From an uncultured Bacteroidales bacterium (lineage in GTDB: Bacteria; Bacteroidota; Bacteroidia; Bacteroidales; UBA932): a stretch of 64,000 nucleotides of DNA. Shown piece by piece: positions 18,152 through 26,332 of the stretch (positions within the stretch are counted from its first letter, which is position 1; each line of letters opens with the position of its first letter). Below the pieces are notes generated by a model, which had not been told where the DNA came from, did no database searches, and was given only the letters and a program-made list of their open reading frames with translations. The stretch covers positions 1 through 64,000 of the forward strand of contig CALUPG010000007.1 of the NCBI GenBank assembly GCA_944322565.1. Reading direction: 5' to 3'. Made by a program: the position numbers and the translations under genes.

Positions 18152-19375
18152 TCAGCGCTTTGATGCACAAGACCGGAGCAATTCCTGCAGATTGAAATGC
18201 ACGGTGACCATCTGCTGCCAGCCGGCATAACCTCCGCAGAAATGCAGGACAGCGGCCACCTTCAGGTCGACAAAATCCGAAATCCGGGGTGAATAGAACA
18301 CTTCCAGCCTGTCATAGCAATGCCATCCCTCCATGTCGCGGAGACGGTAGAACGGATTCCCGAAATACAGGTCCGTCGCATATATGTCACCTCCGGTTCC
18401 GACACTATTATAATACAGCATGATATTCCGGCCGTAATAGAACCTGTTGCTGATACCCGCATTCCATTTCCCGATTCCGCACACAACCTCTGCCCCTCCC
18501 GGTGCGACATATTCATGCACCAGCTCCCTGTCGTTCTGCAGAGCCTGCAGCCATCCGACCGACACATGCAGCATCTGAAGCGGCACAAGTCCAGAAAAAT
18601 CAAAATCAGCGTAAGGATTGAGCAGTATATTGTCAACCACTCCAGGAGCATTGGCCGAACCGGCAAAATGATACATGTACCCTGCATAGCCGAGAGTCAC
18701 TATCCTGCCGAGCCTCCCTTTTCCTGAACTGAAGATGACAAAACGCTCCCTGCTCTCCTTTCCTGCCATTCCCATCCAGTCGCATCCTACTTCATAATAT
18801 GCTTTGGGGCGGCTGAACTGAATGAGAAGCCCCTCAAGATTGTTGTCATACCATCTGAAAGAATCCGAGACAAATGCCGGGGAATATTCTCCCCTCAAAA
18901 AACGCCTCGGGAAAATGCCGGCCGTCATGGAAAAGTCAGTCTTCCCTATCCTGCTGCGCAGGTTATAATATATGAGAATCTCTCCGAAAAGGTCAAGATT
19001 GCCGCTTGTGCGTGAATAAAGGCTGTCTGCACTTTCGGCGGACTCAGACCGGCCGAAGTCTTTCATTACATCTATTCCTGCCATCAGTCTGTGGATGGTT
19101 CCGTTCCGCTGGGCCAGGGACACTCCCACTGCCGGGGTCAGGCGGGCCCCTATTATAGTGTATGACGGCAACGCATTGCTGTGCGAGAATTCCCTGTTGT
19201 CAAAATTCATCTCAAAGTCAAGGTCATACGCGAACCGGACTCTGTCCTGACCTGAGCCTGACACAGAGACAGAAGAAGAATCTCCTGTACAAGTCTTTTC
19301 CCCGGACATTCCTTCTGTTTCCGTGGAAAAGAGAAGGAATAAAATAAAGAGAAACGCAACTTTCCCGTACTTCAT
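18152..19375 (-). CDS. Outer-membrane beta-barrel protein, porin-like
   Basis: About 407 residues when started at MKYGKVAFLFILFLLF, a signal peptide. An upstream in-frame ATG four codons earlier is possible. The mature part has repeated amphipathic strands (for example GRIVTLGYAGYMYHF, WNAGISNRFYYGRNIMLYYN, YDRLEVFYSPRI) as in phosphate-selective or general porin-like barrels of Bacteroidota. There is no recognisable substrate motif. A -7 element on the minus strand at 19411 overlaps the region controlling the divergent GSCFA gene. Confidence 0.65.
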   Translation of the reverse strand: MKYGKVAFLFILFLLFSTETEGMSGEKTCTGDSSSVSVSGSGQDRVRFAYDLDFEMNFDNREFSHSNALPSYTIIGARLTPAVGVSLAQRNGTIHRLMAGIDVMKDFGRSESAESADSLYSRTSGNLDLFGEILIYYNLRSRIGKTDFSMTAGIFPRRFLRGEYSPAFVSDSFRWYDNNLEGLLIQFSRPKAYYEVGCDWMGMAGKESRERFVIFSSGKGRLGRIVTLGYAGYMYHFAGSANAPGVVDNILLNPYADFDFSGLVPLQMLHVSVGWLQALQNDRELVHEYVAPGGAEVVCGIGKWNAGISNRFYYGRNIMLYYNSVGTGGDIYATDLYFGNPFYRLRDMEGWHCYDRLEVFYSPRISDFVDLKVAAVLHFCGGYAGWQQMVTVHFNLQELLRSCASKR

Positions 19376-19410
19376 CGACAAATGCATATTACCGTATCTG
19401 ATTGCCGTAC

Positions 19411-19427
19411 AAAATTAGTAAATTTGG
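19411..19427. promoter_or_regulatory. Back-to-back divergent -7 elements
   Basis: On the minus strand TAATTTTG at 19411-19418 (for the porin-like gene) and on the plus strand TAAATTTG at 19420-19427 (for the GSCFA gene). They lie one base apart, so both promoters cannot easily be occupied at the same time. Confidence 0.6.
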
Positions 19428-19450
19428 CGCAGAATCAAACTCATGATGAC

Positions 19451-20344
19451 ATGTTGAAACTGCAGACTCCTGTTGACTGCGGCAAAAGCCGGATACAAAT
19501 CTCATACAAAGACAGAATCATGATACTCGGCAGCTGCTTTGCCGACAATATAGGGGCAAAGATGTCTGCCCTTGGCTTCGATGTATGCGTCAATCCATTC
19601 GGCACACTGTACAACCCGCAGTCAATCTGCAATTCACTCTCCAGGCTCACGGAGTGCAGTGAATTTACCATGGAAGACTGCGAGCCGATGGGCAGCAGAG
19701 CCGGTCTGGTCTGCTCTTTCAGCCATCACACCTCCTTTGCAAGGAATAATCCGGAGGACTTCCTTGAAAATGCCAACCACCGGCTCCATAAGGCATCCGA
19801 CTTCTGGCACAGCTGCAACAAAGTCATGATAACCCTCGGCACCAGCTGGTGCTACAGACACATAGCCGGAGACATCATTGTCTCCAACTGTCTCAAGAGG
19901 GATGCCCGCGAGTTCGTCAGAGAACGCATGGAACCCGAGGACACCGTCAAGGCCCTGTCTGAAATCATCAGGAACGACAGTCCTGACAAGACTCCCGGCA
20001 TCGGAGGAAAAAGCTTCATCCTGACTGTCAGCCCTGTCAGACATTTCAAGGATGGGGCGCACGGCAATCAGGTCAGCAAGGCCTCCCTGCTGCTTGCCGC
20101 TGACAGGCTCTGCTCCATCTTCCATGACAGGTGCGAATATTTCCCGTCCTACGAAATCATGATGGACGAGCTCCGCGACTACCGTTTCTATGCCGATGAC
20201 ATGCTCCATCCGTCAGACCAGGCCGTCGGTTACATCTGGGACAGATTCTGCGACTTCGCCCTTCCCGATGAAGACCGGCAGCAGCTCGCCGCCAATGAAA
20301 AACGTCTCAGACAGTCCGGACACCGCCCGATTCTGCGGGGATAA
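19451..20344 (+). CDS. GSCFA-domain protein
   Basis: 297 residues from ATG 19451; the upstream in-frame ATG at 19382 lies before the promoter and is rejected. The signature motif that names the family is present (ILGSCFADNIGAKM, residues about 26-39), with further conserved blocks such as NPFGTLYNP and a late HPSDQAVGYIWDRF. The family resembles SGNH/GDSL hydrolases (Gly-Ser-Cys near the N-terminus, Asp/His near the end: DDMLHPSDQA). The substrate is unknown. Confidence 0.85.
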   Translation: MLKLQTPVDCGKSRIQISYKDRIMILGSCFADNIGAKMSALGFDVCVNPFGTLYNPQSICNSLSRLTECSEFTMEDCEPMGSRAGLVCSFSHHTSFARNNPEDFLENANHRLHKASDFWHSCNKVMITLGTSWCYRHIAGDIIVSNCLKRDAREFVRERMEPEDTVKALSEIIRNDSPDKTPGIGGKSFILTVSPVRHFKDGAHGNQVSKASLLLAADRLCSIFHDRCEYFPSYEIMMDELRDYRFYADDMLHPSDQAVGYIWDRFCDFALPDEDRQQLAANEKRLRQSGHRPILRG

Positions 20345-20371
20345 ATCCCTCTCAAATTATTTCCAAAAAAA

Positions 20372-20402
20372 TTTGTAGAATTGAAATTGATGCCTATATT
20401 TG
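20372..20402 (+). promoter_or_regulatory. Promoter of the ABC transporter/GntR operon
   Basis: TTTG, exactly 19 bases, then TATATTTG, a full match to the Bacteroidota consensus, 43 bases before the ATG at 20446. Confidence 0.8.
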
Positions 20403-20445
20403 CAGTATATTACAACACTAATACACTGTTTAACAAATACAGGTT

Positions 20446-21273
20446 ATGATAACTATTGATGACATCACTTTCAGCTACGGCAACAATACTGTGCTGAAAA
20501 ACATTTCAATGAAACTTGAGGAGGGAAAGGTCTACGGCCTGCTCGGAGAAAACGGCGTGGGCAAGACTACTCTTCTCACTCTGCTGTGCGGACTCAAGAA
20601 AGCGGGCAGCGGCCGGATTGACATCGACGGATACGACCCGTTTGAAAGAAAACCTTCATTTCTGTCTCTGGAATATTTCCTGAGCGACGAAGTCGCTGAG
20701 CAATCCATGACGGCGGAAGCATACGCGAAGAACTACGGCAAGTTCTGGAACGGCTTTGAACTTGACAAATTCAGGAAACTGATGGAGATTTTCGAGACTG
20801 ACCCTGGCCAGAAAATGAACAGAATGTCTTTCGGACAGCTCAAGAAGTCATACATTTCCTTTGCGCTTGCCTGCAACTGCAAGTATCTCTTCATGGACGA
20901 GCCTACCAACGGGCTGGACATACCTTCGAAAGCACAGTTCAGGAAAGCGGTCACGAAATATACTGCCGAAGACTCTACTCTGCTCATTTCCACCCATCAG
21001 GTAAGAGACCTTGAGAACATCATTGACCCAATAATCATACTTGACCGGCAGGATGTCCTTCTCAATGCCTCCCTCGATGAAATTTCGCAGAAACTTTTCT
21101 TTGACTACTCGAATGAGAAGCATCCGGAGGCGCTGTACAGCGAACTGATACCCGGAGGCAGCATCCAGGTCCTTCTGAATACTTCCGGAGAAGAAAGCAA
21201 GGTCAACATCGAGGCCTTGTTCAACACCGTTCATCTCCACAAGGAGCTGGTCAAGGGCATATTCTCAAAATAA
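20446..21273 (+). CDS. ABC transporter ATP-binding protein
   Basis: A 275-residue ATPase with Walker A GENGVGKTTLL (about 37), a divergent signature (MSFGQLKKSYISFAL in place of LSGGQ), Walker B YLFMDEPTNGLD and an H-loop ISTHQVRD. The fold resembles YtrB/BcrA-type exporters that work with a separate permease. It is followed by the permease and a YtrA-like GntR gene, the usual set for antibiotic- or envelope-stress-responsive exporters. The substrate is unknown. Confidence 0.88.
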   Translation: MITIDDITFSYGNNTVLKNISMKLEEGKVYGLLGENGVGKTTLLTLLCGLKKAGSGRIDIDGYDPFERKPSFLSLEYFLSDEVAEQSMTAEAYAKNYGKFWNGFELDKFRKLMEIFETDPGQKMNRMSFGQLKKSYISFALACNCKYLFMDEPTNGLDIPSKAQFRKAVTKYTAEDSTLLISTHQVRDLENIIDPIIILDRQDVLLNASLDEISQKLFFDYSNEKHPEALYSELIPGGSIQVLLNTSGEESKVNIEALFNTVHLHKELVKGIFSK

Positions 21274-21299
21274 AAGATTTTCATGACATTGCATACCCC

Positions 21300-22121
21300 A
21301 TGAACTCGCACCATACGGAATTTCAGACCATAAACCAAATGACACACAAAATGGACGACATATTCAATTTCAGAAGATTCGGAAAATATTTCCTGAGCGA
21401 TCTTACAAGGCTTTATTCAGACAACTGGCTCAAGATACTCTGCTTCGGACTAATCCCGGTTTTTGCAGCAGTGCTGTCACTGATGTTCTCGCTGATCGGG
21501 AACTACGGCTACAGTTATGCAGGCATCGGGACACGGGAAACTTTCTGGAGCATCTCGGTTGTAATTTTCTCCATCTGGCTGCCGGCGGCATGCTTCGGCT
21601 ATGTCACGGAAAAGAGAGCCGGCGGGAATTTCATACTTGTCCCCGCCTCGACATTCGAGAAGACGGCAAGCATGATAATAAATACGGCTGTCACCATACC
21701 GGCCGCCTTCATTGCCATTTATATGGCATCCGACTTCCTGTGCACAATCGTCAGCGGCGAAGGAATCCGTGAATCACTCGCCGTCCACATCAGCCAAGGC
21801 AGATTCTTCAGCATTGCAATGGCGGGAATGACAGGACGCATGCTCCTGAGTGTACATGCAGGAATACTGTTCTTTCTCCTCGGAGCCATATTTTTCAGGA
21901 AAGGGAAAATATCCAAGAGTATTCTCGTTCTCTTCGGGCTCAGCATAATCATACTGTTTGCAGCCTTCTTTGTCCTGAAAGATATAGCAAACATGTCTGC
22001 GGAAGAACTGGATATGATCGCCGAAACTGACTTCCGCACATGGGCCACAGTACTGGCAGTCCTTCAGATTATTGTATTTTACATTCTCATTTATTTCAGA
22101 ATCAGAAAAATCCAATATTAG
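21300..22121 (+). CDS. ABC transporter permease subunit
   Basis: A 273-residue protein with about six hydrophobic segments (ILCFGLIPVFAAVLSLMFSL, FWSISVVIFSIWLPAACF, MIINTAVTIPAAFIAIYM and others). A later start at ATG 21351 (MDDIFNFRRFGKYFL) would remove a 17-residue N-terminus that is not obviously conserved. It belongs with the ATPase upstream and the GntR regulator downstream; no specific family is recognised. Confidence 0.75.
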   Translation: MNSHHTEFQTINQMTHKMDDIFNFRRFGKYFLSDLTRLYSDNWLKILCFGLIPVFAAVLSLMFSLIGNYGYSYAGIGTRETFWSISVVIFSIWLPAACFGYVTEKRAGGNFILVPASTFEKTASMIINTAVTIPAAFIAIYMASDFLCTIVSGEGIRESLAVHISQGRFFSIAMAGMTGRMLLSVHAGILFFLLGAIFFRKGKISKSILVLFGLSIIILFAAFFVLKDIANMSAEELDMIAETDFRTWATVLAVLQIIVFYILIYFRIRKIQY

Positions 22122-22129
22122 ACCGCACT

Positions 22130-22474
22130 ATGGAATTTGATGCTAACAGACCGATATACTTACAGATATGCGACTCCGTCTGCGACAGGGTCCTCTCCGG
22201 GGAACTGGAGCAGGGAGAAAGGATTCCTTCTGTCAGGGACTTCAGTGCGGAAATCGGAGTAAATCCCAATACAGTAATGCGCAGCTATGAAAAACTCACT
22301 GACACAGGAATCATCTACAACAAAAGGGGCATCGGCTACTTCATTGCAGACAATGCCAGAGATACTGTACTCAGGCAGCAGAGAGATGACTTCATCAATA
22401 ACGATGTGCCTCAGATACTCAAGAAGATGAAACTTCTCGGACTGAGCCCGGAAGAAGTCTTCTTCCCCAAATGA
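22130..22474 (+). CDS. GntR-family regulator (YtrA-like)
   Basis: 114 residues from ATG 22130, with the winged-helix typical of the short YtrA subfamily: RPIYLQICDSVCDRVLSGEL, GERIPSVRDFSAEIGVNPNT, then VMRSYEKLTDTGIIYNKRG. There is no effector domain, only a short helical tail (LKKMKLLGLSPEE). It is last in the operon, 9 bases after the permease, and probably represses the operon promoter at 20372-20402. I see no clear dyad there to prove this. Confidence 0.88.
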   Translation: MEFDANRPIYLQICDSVCDRVLSGELEQGERIPSVRDFSAEIGVNPNTVMRSYEKLTDTGIIYNKRGIGYFIADNARDTVLRQQRDDFINNDVPQILKKMKLLGLSPEEVFFPK

Positions 22475-22531
22475 AAGGGAAATGCGGAATCACCGGCAGG
22501 ACATCCGCCGGGAATATCAGTCAGGTCCGTT

Positions 22532-23863
22532 TCAACGGCGCGGACGTCCCATGTTGCGCATAGCCCCGGCCATGCCGCCTCCCATGACGGTCTTCATCAT
22601 CTTGCGCGTGCTCTCAAACTGTTTCAACAGCCTGTTTACTTCAGGAAGAGATGTGCCGCTGCCGTCTGCAATGCGCTTGCGGCGGCTGCCGTTGATGATT
22701 TCAGGTTTCTCCCTCTCCTGCGGGGTCATTGACATGATGATGGCCTCTATGCTCTTGAACGAGTCATTGTCTATGTCCACATCCTTGAGGGCCTTGCCCA
22801 TGCCCGGAATCATGGAGGCAAGGTCCTTGATGTTGCCCATCTTCTTCACCTGCTGGATCTGCTCGTAGAAATCCATGAGCGTGAACTGGTTCTTGGCGAG
22901 CTTCTTCTTCAGTTTGCGGGCCTGCTCCTCATCAAACTGCTCCTGTGCCTTCTCCACGAGGGTAACGACATCTCCCATACCGAGAATACGGTCTGCGATA
23001 CGCTTCGGGTGGAAGACATCGAGTGCTTCCATCTTCTCTCCCGTGCTGACGAACTTGATGGGCTTGCCGACGACGGCCTTGATTGAAAGGGCTGCACCGC
23101 CTCTGGTGTCTCCGTCCATCTTGGTCAGAACCACACCGTCGAAATCCAGCCTGTCGTTGAATGCCCTGGCAGTCTCCACGGCATCCTGACCTGTCATCGC
23201 ATCCACGACGAACAATGTCTCGGTCGGCTTCACGGCATCGTGGACTGCCGCAATCTCGTCCATAAGCTCCTGGTCAACGGCAAGACGGCCTGCGGTATCT
23301 ATGACTACAACCGAATATCCTTCCCTTCTGGCATATGCCACGGCATTGCGGGCGATTCTCACCGGATCCTTCACATCAGGTTCGGTATATACCGGCACAT
23401 CCACCTGCCCGGCGAGGACCTTCAGCTGGTCAATTGCCGCCGGACGGAATGTATCGCAGGCGGCAAGCAGCACCTTCATTCCTTTCTTGCTCTTGATATA
23501 GAGGGCGAGCTTGCCGCACAAGGTAGTCTTTCCTGAACCGTTCAGACCGGCGACGAGAACAACTCCGGGCTGTCCCTTGACATTGATGTCGCTGGACTCG
23601 CTTCCCATCAGGGCAGCCAGCTCGTCATGGACAATCTTGACCATCATCTGCTCCGGCTTCACGGCCGTAAGCACATTCATGCCGATGGCCTTCTGCTTCA
23701 CGTCATCACAGAACTGCTTGGCTATCTTGTAGCTGACATCGGCATCAAGCAGAGCGCGCCTGATGTCCTTCAGCGTCTCCGCAACATTTATTTCAGTAAT
23801 CTTGCCTTCTCCCTTCAGTATCTTGAAGGAGCGTTCAAGTCTTTCAACGAGATTTTCAAACAT
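22532..23863 (-). CDS. ffh: Signal recognition particle protein Ffh
   Basis: A 443-residue SRP54: N-domain helices (MFENLVERLERSFKILKGEG), GTPase P-loop GLNGSGKTTLCGKLA (about 108), DTAGR (about 190), TKMDGDTRGGAALS (about 248), and a methionine-rich M domain (about 300-440) with GSGTSLPEVNRLLKQF. It binds 4.5S RNA and signal sequences at the ribosome for co-translational targeting. The length is normal. It has its own -7 element at 23887. Confidence 0.96.
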   Translation of the reverse strand: MFENLVERLERSFKILKGEGKITEINVAETLKDIRRALLDADVSYKIAKQFCDDVKQKAIGMNVLTAVKPEQMMVKIVHDELAALMGSESSDINVKGQPGVVLVAGLNGSGKTTLCGKLALYIKSKKGMKVLLAACDTFRPAAIDQLKVLAGQVDVPVYTEPDVKDPVRIARNAVAYARREGYSVVVIDTAGRLAVDQELMDEIAAVHDAVKPTETLFVVDAMTGQDAVETARAFNDRLDFDGVVLTKMDGDTRGGAALSIKAVVGKPIKFVSTGEKMEALDVFHPKRIADRILGMGDVVTLVEKAQEQFDEEQARKLKKKLAKNQFTLMDFYEQIQQVKKMGNIKDLASMIPGMGKALKDVDIDNDSFKSIEAIIMSMTPQEREKPEIINGSRRKRIADGSGTSLPEVNRLLKQFESTRKMMKTVMGGGMAGAMRNMGRPRR

Positions 23864-23886
23864 AAGCTATATTTTGCAAAACCTTG

Positions 23887-23894
23887 CAAAGGTA
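23887..23894 (-). promoter_or_regulatory. -7 element of ffh
   Basis: TACCTTTG on the minus strand, an exact match, 24 bases before the ffh start. Confidence 0.6.
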
Positions 23895-23927
23895 ATGTTT
23901 TTATTGCAAGTCCAGTCTTAATTTTCA

Positions 23928-25181
23928 CTAATCAGCCGGATATTCGCTTTCCTGCTGCAAAAGGTCATCCGAATATACAGCCGGAGCCAAATCCCTCAGA
24001 TTGTATCTGCTGGACATCACTTGTCCATAAGCTCCGGCACTGCGGATGGCCATGACATCATTCCTGCGGCTCTGCGGAAGAAGGCGTCCGGCACCCCACA
24101 CATCGCTGGATTCGCACACTGGCCCGACCACATCATATGCCTGCAGGCCTTCAGCTGCATCAGAGTCTGCCGCAGGTTCAGGAGAATTCCCCGGTCTGTG
24201 CATTGCGGACAGATTCTCAATCTTATGATAGGCACCGTACAGAGCAGGACGGATGAGGTCATTCATGCCGGCATCAAGTATAAGGAATGTCTTTGTCTCC
24301 CCGCTCTTGACAAACAGCACCCTTGAAACCAGTGTCCCGCATTGGGCGACAACTGAACGGCCCGGCTCCACATGCACGGACTGCCACGGACGGAGAGGAA
24401 GATTATCCGATATAGTCTTGAACCACAATGCAAAGTCCGGCACGGGAGTCCCGTCCGGATCTTCATAGTCAACTCCGAGCCCTCCGCCAAGGTCTATGTT
24501 TTCAACCGTAAGCCCTTTGTCTTCGAACCACGAGACAATCTCAGCGGCTCTCCGGCATTCAAGCCCGTAGATTTCAGCCACATCCGTTATCTGTGACCCG
24601 ATATGGAAATGCAGGCCCTGAAAATTAACGGAGCCGCACTGCCCAAGGAGCTGCACGAGCGGCTCAAATTCATGGCGTGATATCCCGAACTTGTTCTCAT
24701 ACAGTCCGGTAGTCACATACTTGTGCGTATGCGCGTCAATATCGGGGTTGATTCTCACTGACACATTTGCCCTCACGCCGAGCGATGCTGCAAGAGAATT
24801 CACGACGGATATCTCTTCAAGAGACTCGCAGTTGAAAGTACCTATGCCAAGCTTCAGCGATGAAATGATTTCCCTGTCAGTCTTCCCCACCCCCGCAAAC
24901 ACAATATCCTTCGGGAGAAAACCGCACCGCGAAGAATACAGCACCTCGTTCCCGCTCACACAATCTGCACCGAAGCCGAAGGATGCAATGTACTTCATGA
25001 GCCGCTCCTGAGAATTGGCCTTGACGGCATAATGGACCCTTATGCCATATCTTGACGCCAGCGAGGCAAGCTCCCCGACTGTCCGGCGGAAAAGCCTCAT
25101 GTCGTAAAAATAAAAGGGGGTCTCGGCCTCCGCAAAGACATCATGAAGATTACTGCTGTGCAAAATATCCGGTACTTTCAT
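23928..25181 (-). CDS. lysA: Diaminopimelate decarboxylase
   Basis: A fold-III PLP decarboxylase of 417 residues from MKVPDILHSSN; an in-frame ATG eight codons upstream lies almost at the promoter and is less likely. The PLP lysine is in HYAVKANSQ (about Lys54), followed by TGLYENKFGI, HFHIGSQ, GGGLGVDYED, EPGRS, and the family block CESSDVWGAGRLLP with AIRSAGAYGQVMSSRYN. It removes CO2 from meso-diaminopimelate to give lysine. The motifs favour LysA over arginine or ornithine decarboxylases. The -7 element is at 25203. Confidence 0.92.
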   Translation of the reverse strand: MKVPDILHSSNLHDVFAEAETPFYFYDMRLFRRTVGELASLASRYGIRVHYAVKANSQERLMKYIASFGFGADCVSGNEVLYSSRCGFLPKDIVFAGVGKTDREIISSLKLGIGTFNCESLEEISVVNSLAASLGVRANVSVRINPDIDAHTHKYVTTGLYENKFGISRHEFEPLVQLLGQCGSVNFQGLHFHIGSQITDVAEIYGLECRRAAEIVSWFEDKGLTVENIDLGGGLGVDYEDPDGTPVPDFALWFKTISDNLPLRPWQSVHVEPGRSVVAQCGTLVSRVLFVKSGETKTFLILDAGMNDLIRPALYGAYHKIENLSAMHRPGNSPEPAADSDAAEGLQAYDVVGPVCESSDVWGAGRLLPQSRRNDVMAIRSAGAYGQVMSSRYNLRDLAPAVYSDDLLQQESEYPAD

Positions 25182-25202
25182 ATTTTTAAACGCAAACGGT
25201 TG

Positions 25203-25231
25203 CAAAAATAGGGAAAATTTCGTTAATTTCG
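25203..25231. promoter_or_regulatory. Divergent -7 elements of lysA and the DHS-like gene
   Basis: Minus strand TATTTTTG at 25203-25210 (exact) for lysA, and plus strand TAATTTCG at 25224-25231 (one mismatch) for the deoxyhypusine-synthase-like gene, whose ATG follows 21 bases later. Confidence 0.5.
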
Positions 25232-25251
25232 CGGTTCAAAATGTTATAAAA

Positions 25252-26226
25252 ATGGAAAAAGGACCTATTTCACAGTTCATTACCCACCATTACCGTCATT
25301 TCAACTCTGCCACACTTGTAGATGCGGCCAAGGCATTTGACGAGCACATCAACAGAGGTGGAAAAATGATGTTGGCAATGGCCGGAGCCATGAGTACGGC
25401 CGAACTCGGCATTTCTCTCGCCGAGATGATCCGTCAGGACAAATTCCAGATTGTATCCTGCTCGGCCAACAATCTGGAAGAAGACATCATGAATCTGGTG
25501 GCACATTCCCACTACTACAGAGTACCCGGCTACAGGGACCTTACTCCCGCTCAGGAGAAAGAGCTCCTTGACAACCACATGAACCGTGTCACAGATACAT
25601 GCATCCCTGAAGAGGAGGCATTCCGCCGCCTCGAGCACCATCTCCTCGATGTCTGGAAAGACATGCAGGCAAAGGGAGAGAGACTGCTTCCTTATGAAGT
25701 GATGTACAGGCTTCTGCGCAGCGGCGTCCTCGAGCAGTACTACGAAATCGACCCTAAGGACAGCTGGGTTCTCGCAGCCTGCGAGAAAAATATCCCTATC
25801 GTTGTCCCGGCTTGGGAAGACTGCACGACCGGCAATATTTTCGCCGCCCACTGCATCAAGGGAGAGCTTGACCCTCACATCATCAAGAACGGCATAGAGA
25901 CCATGATGTTCCTCACCGACTGGTACAAGAACAACTCCGGCGGCGAAGGCGTGGGATTCTACCAGATCGGAGGTGGTACGGCCGGAGACTTCCCTATCTG
26001 TGTCGTGCCTATGATGGAGCAGGACCTCGGCTGGACAGGCACACCGCTCTGGAAATACTTCTGCCAGATTTCCGACAGCACCACATCATACGGCTCATAT
26101 TCAGGTGCCGTTCCTAACGAGAAGATCACATGGGGCAAGCTTGATGTAGATACCCCGCGCTTCATCGTGGAGTCGGACGCCACAATAGTGGCTCCGCTGA
26201 TGTTCGCATACATACTCGGGTGGTAA
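25252..26226 (+). CDS. Deoxyhypusine-synthase-like protein
   Basis: A 324-residue protein of the DHS family (NAD-dependent aminobutyl transfer from spermidine). Visible family blocks: MLAMAGAMSTAELG, VSCSANNLEEDIMN, VVPAWEDCTTGN and, near the end, SGAVPNEKITWGKLDVDTP. The WGK Lys (about 296) aligns with the active-site lysine that carries the aminobutyl imine in eukaryotic DHS. Bacteria lack eIF5A, so the acceptor must differ; bacterial relatives are thought to act on polyamines (homospermidine-type chemistry). It is divergent from lysA. The true substrate is unproven. Confidence 0.85.
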   Translation: MEKGPISQFITHHYRHFNSATLVDAAKAFDEHINRGGKMMLAMAGAMSTAELGISLAEMIRQDKFQIVSCSANNLEEDIMNLVAHSHYYRVPGYRDLTPAQEKELLDNHMNRVTDTCIPEEEAFRRLEHHLLDVWKDMQAKGERLLPYEVMYRLLRSGVLEQYYEIDPKDSWVLAACEKNIPIVVPAWEDCTTGNIFAAHCIKGELDPHIIKNGIETMMFLTDWYKNNSGGEGVGFYQIGGGTAGDFPICVVPMMEQDLGWTGTPLWKYFCQISDSTTSYGSYSGAVPNEKITWGKLDVDTPRFIVESDATIVAPLMFAYILGW

Positions 26227-26249
26227 CTGTCACCCGGGACGGACATACA

Positions 26250-26286
26250 GGGATTCCGGACACCGGATATCCGGAATCCCTTTTTT
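26250..26286 (+). terminator. Terminator after the DHS-like gene
   Basis: Arms GGGATTCCGGA (26250-26260) and TCCGGAATCCC (26270-26280), perfectly complementary, followed by six T. Confidence 0.9.
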
Positions 26287-26332
26287 AATTTGAATTCTGC
26301 TCAATTCGGGACATTTCTTGACCTGCACACAA

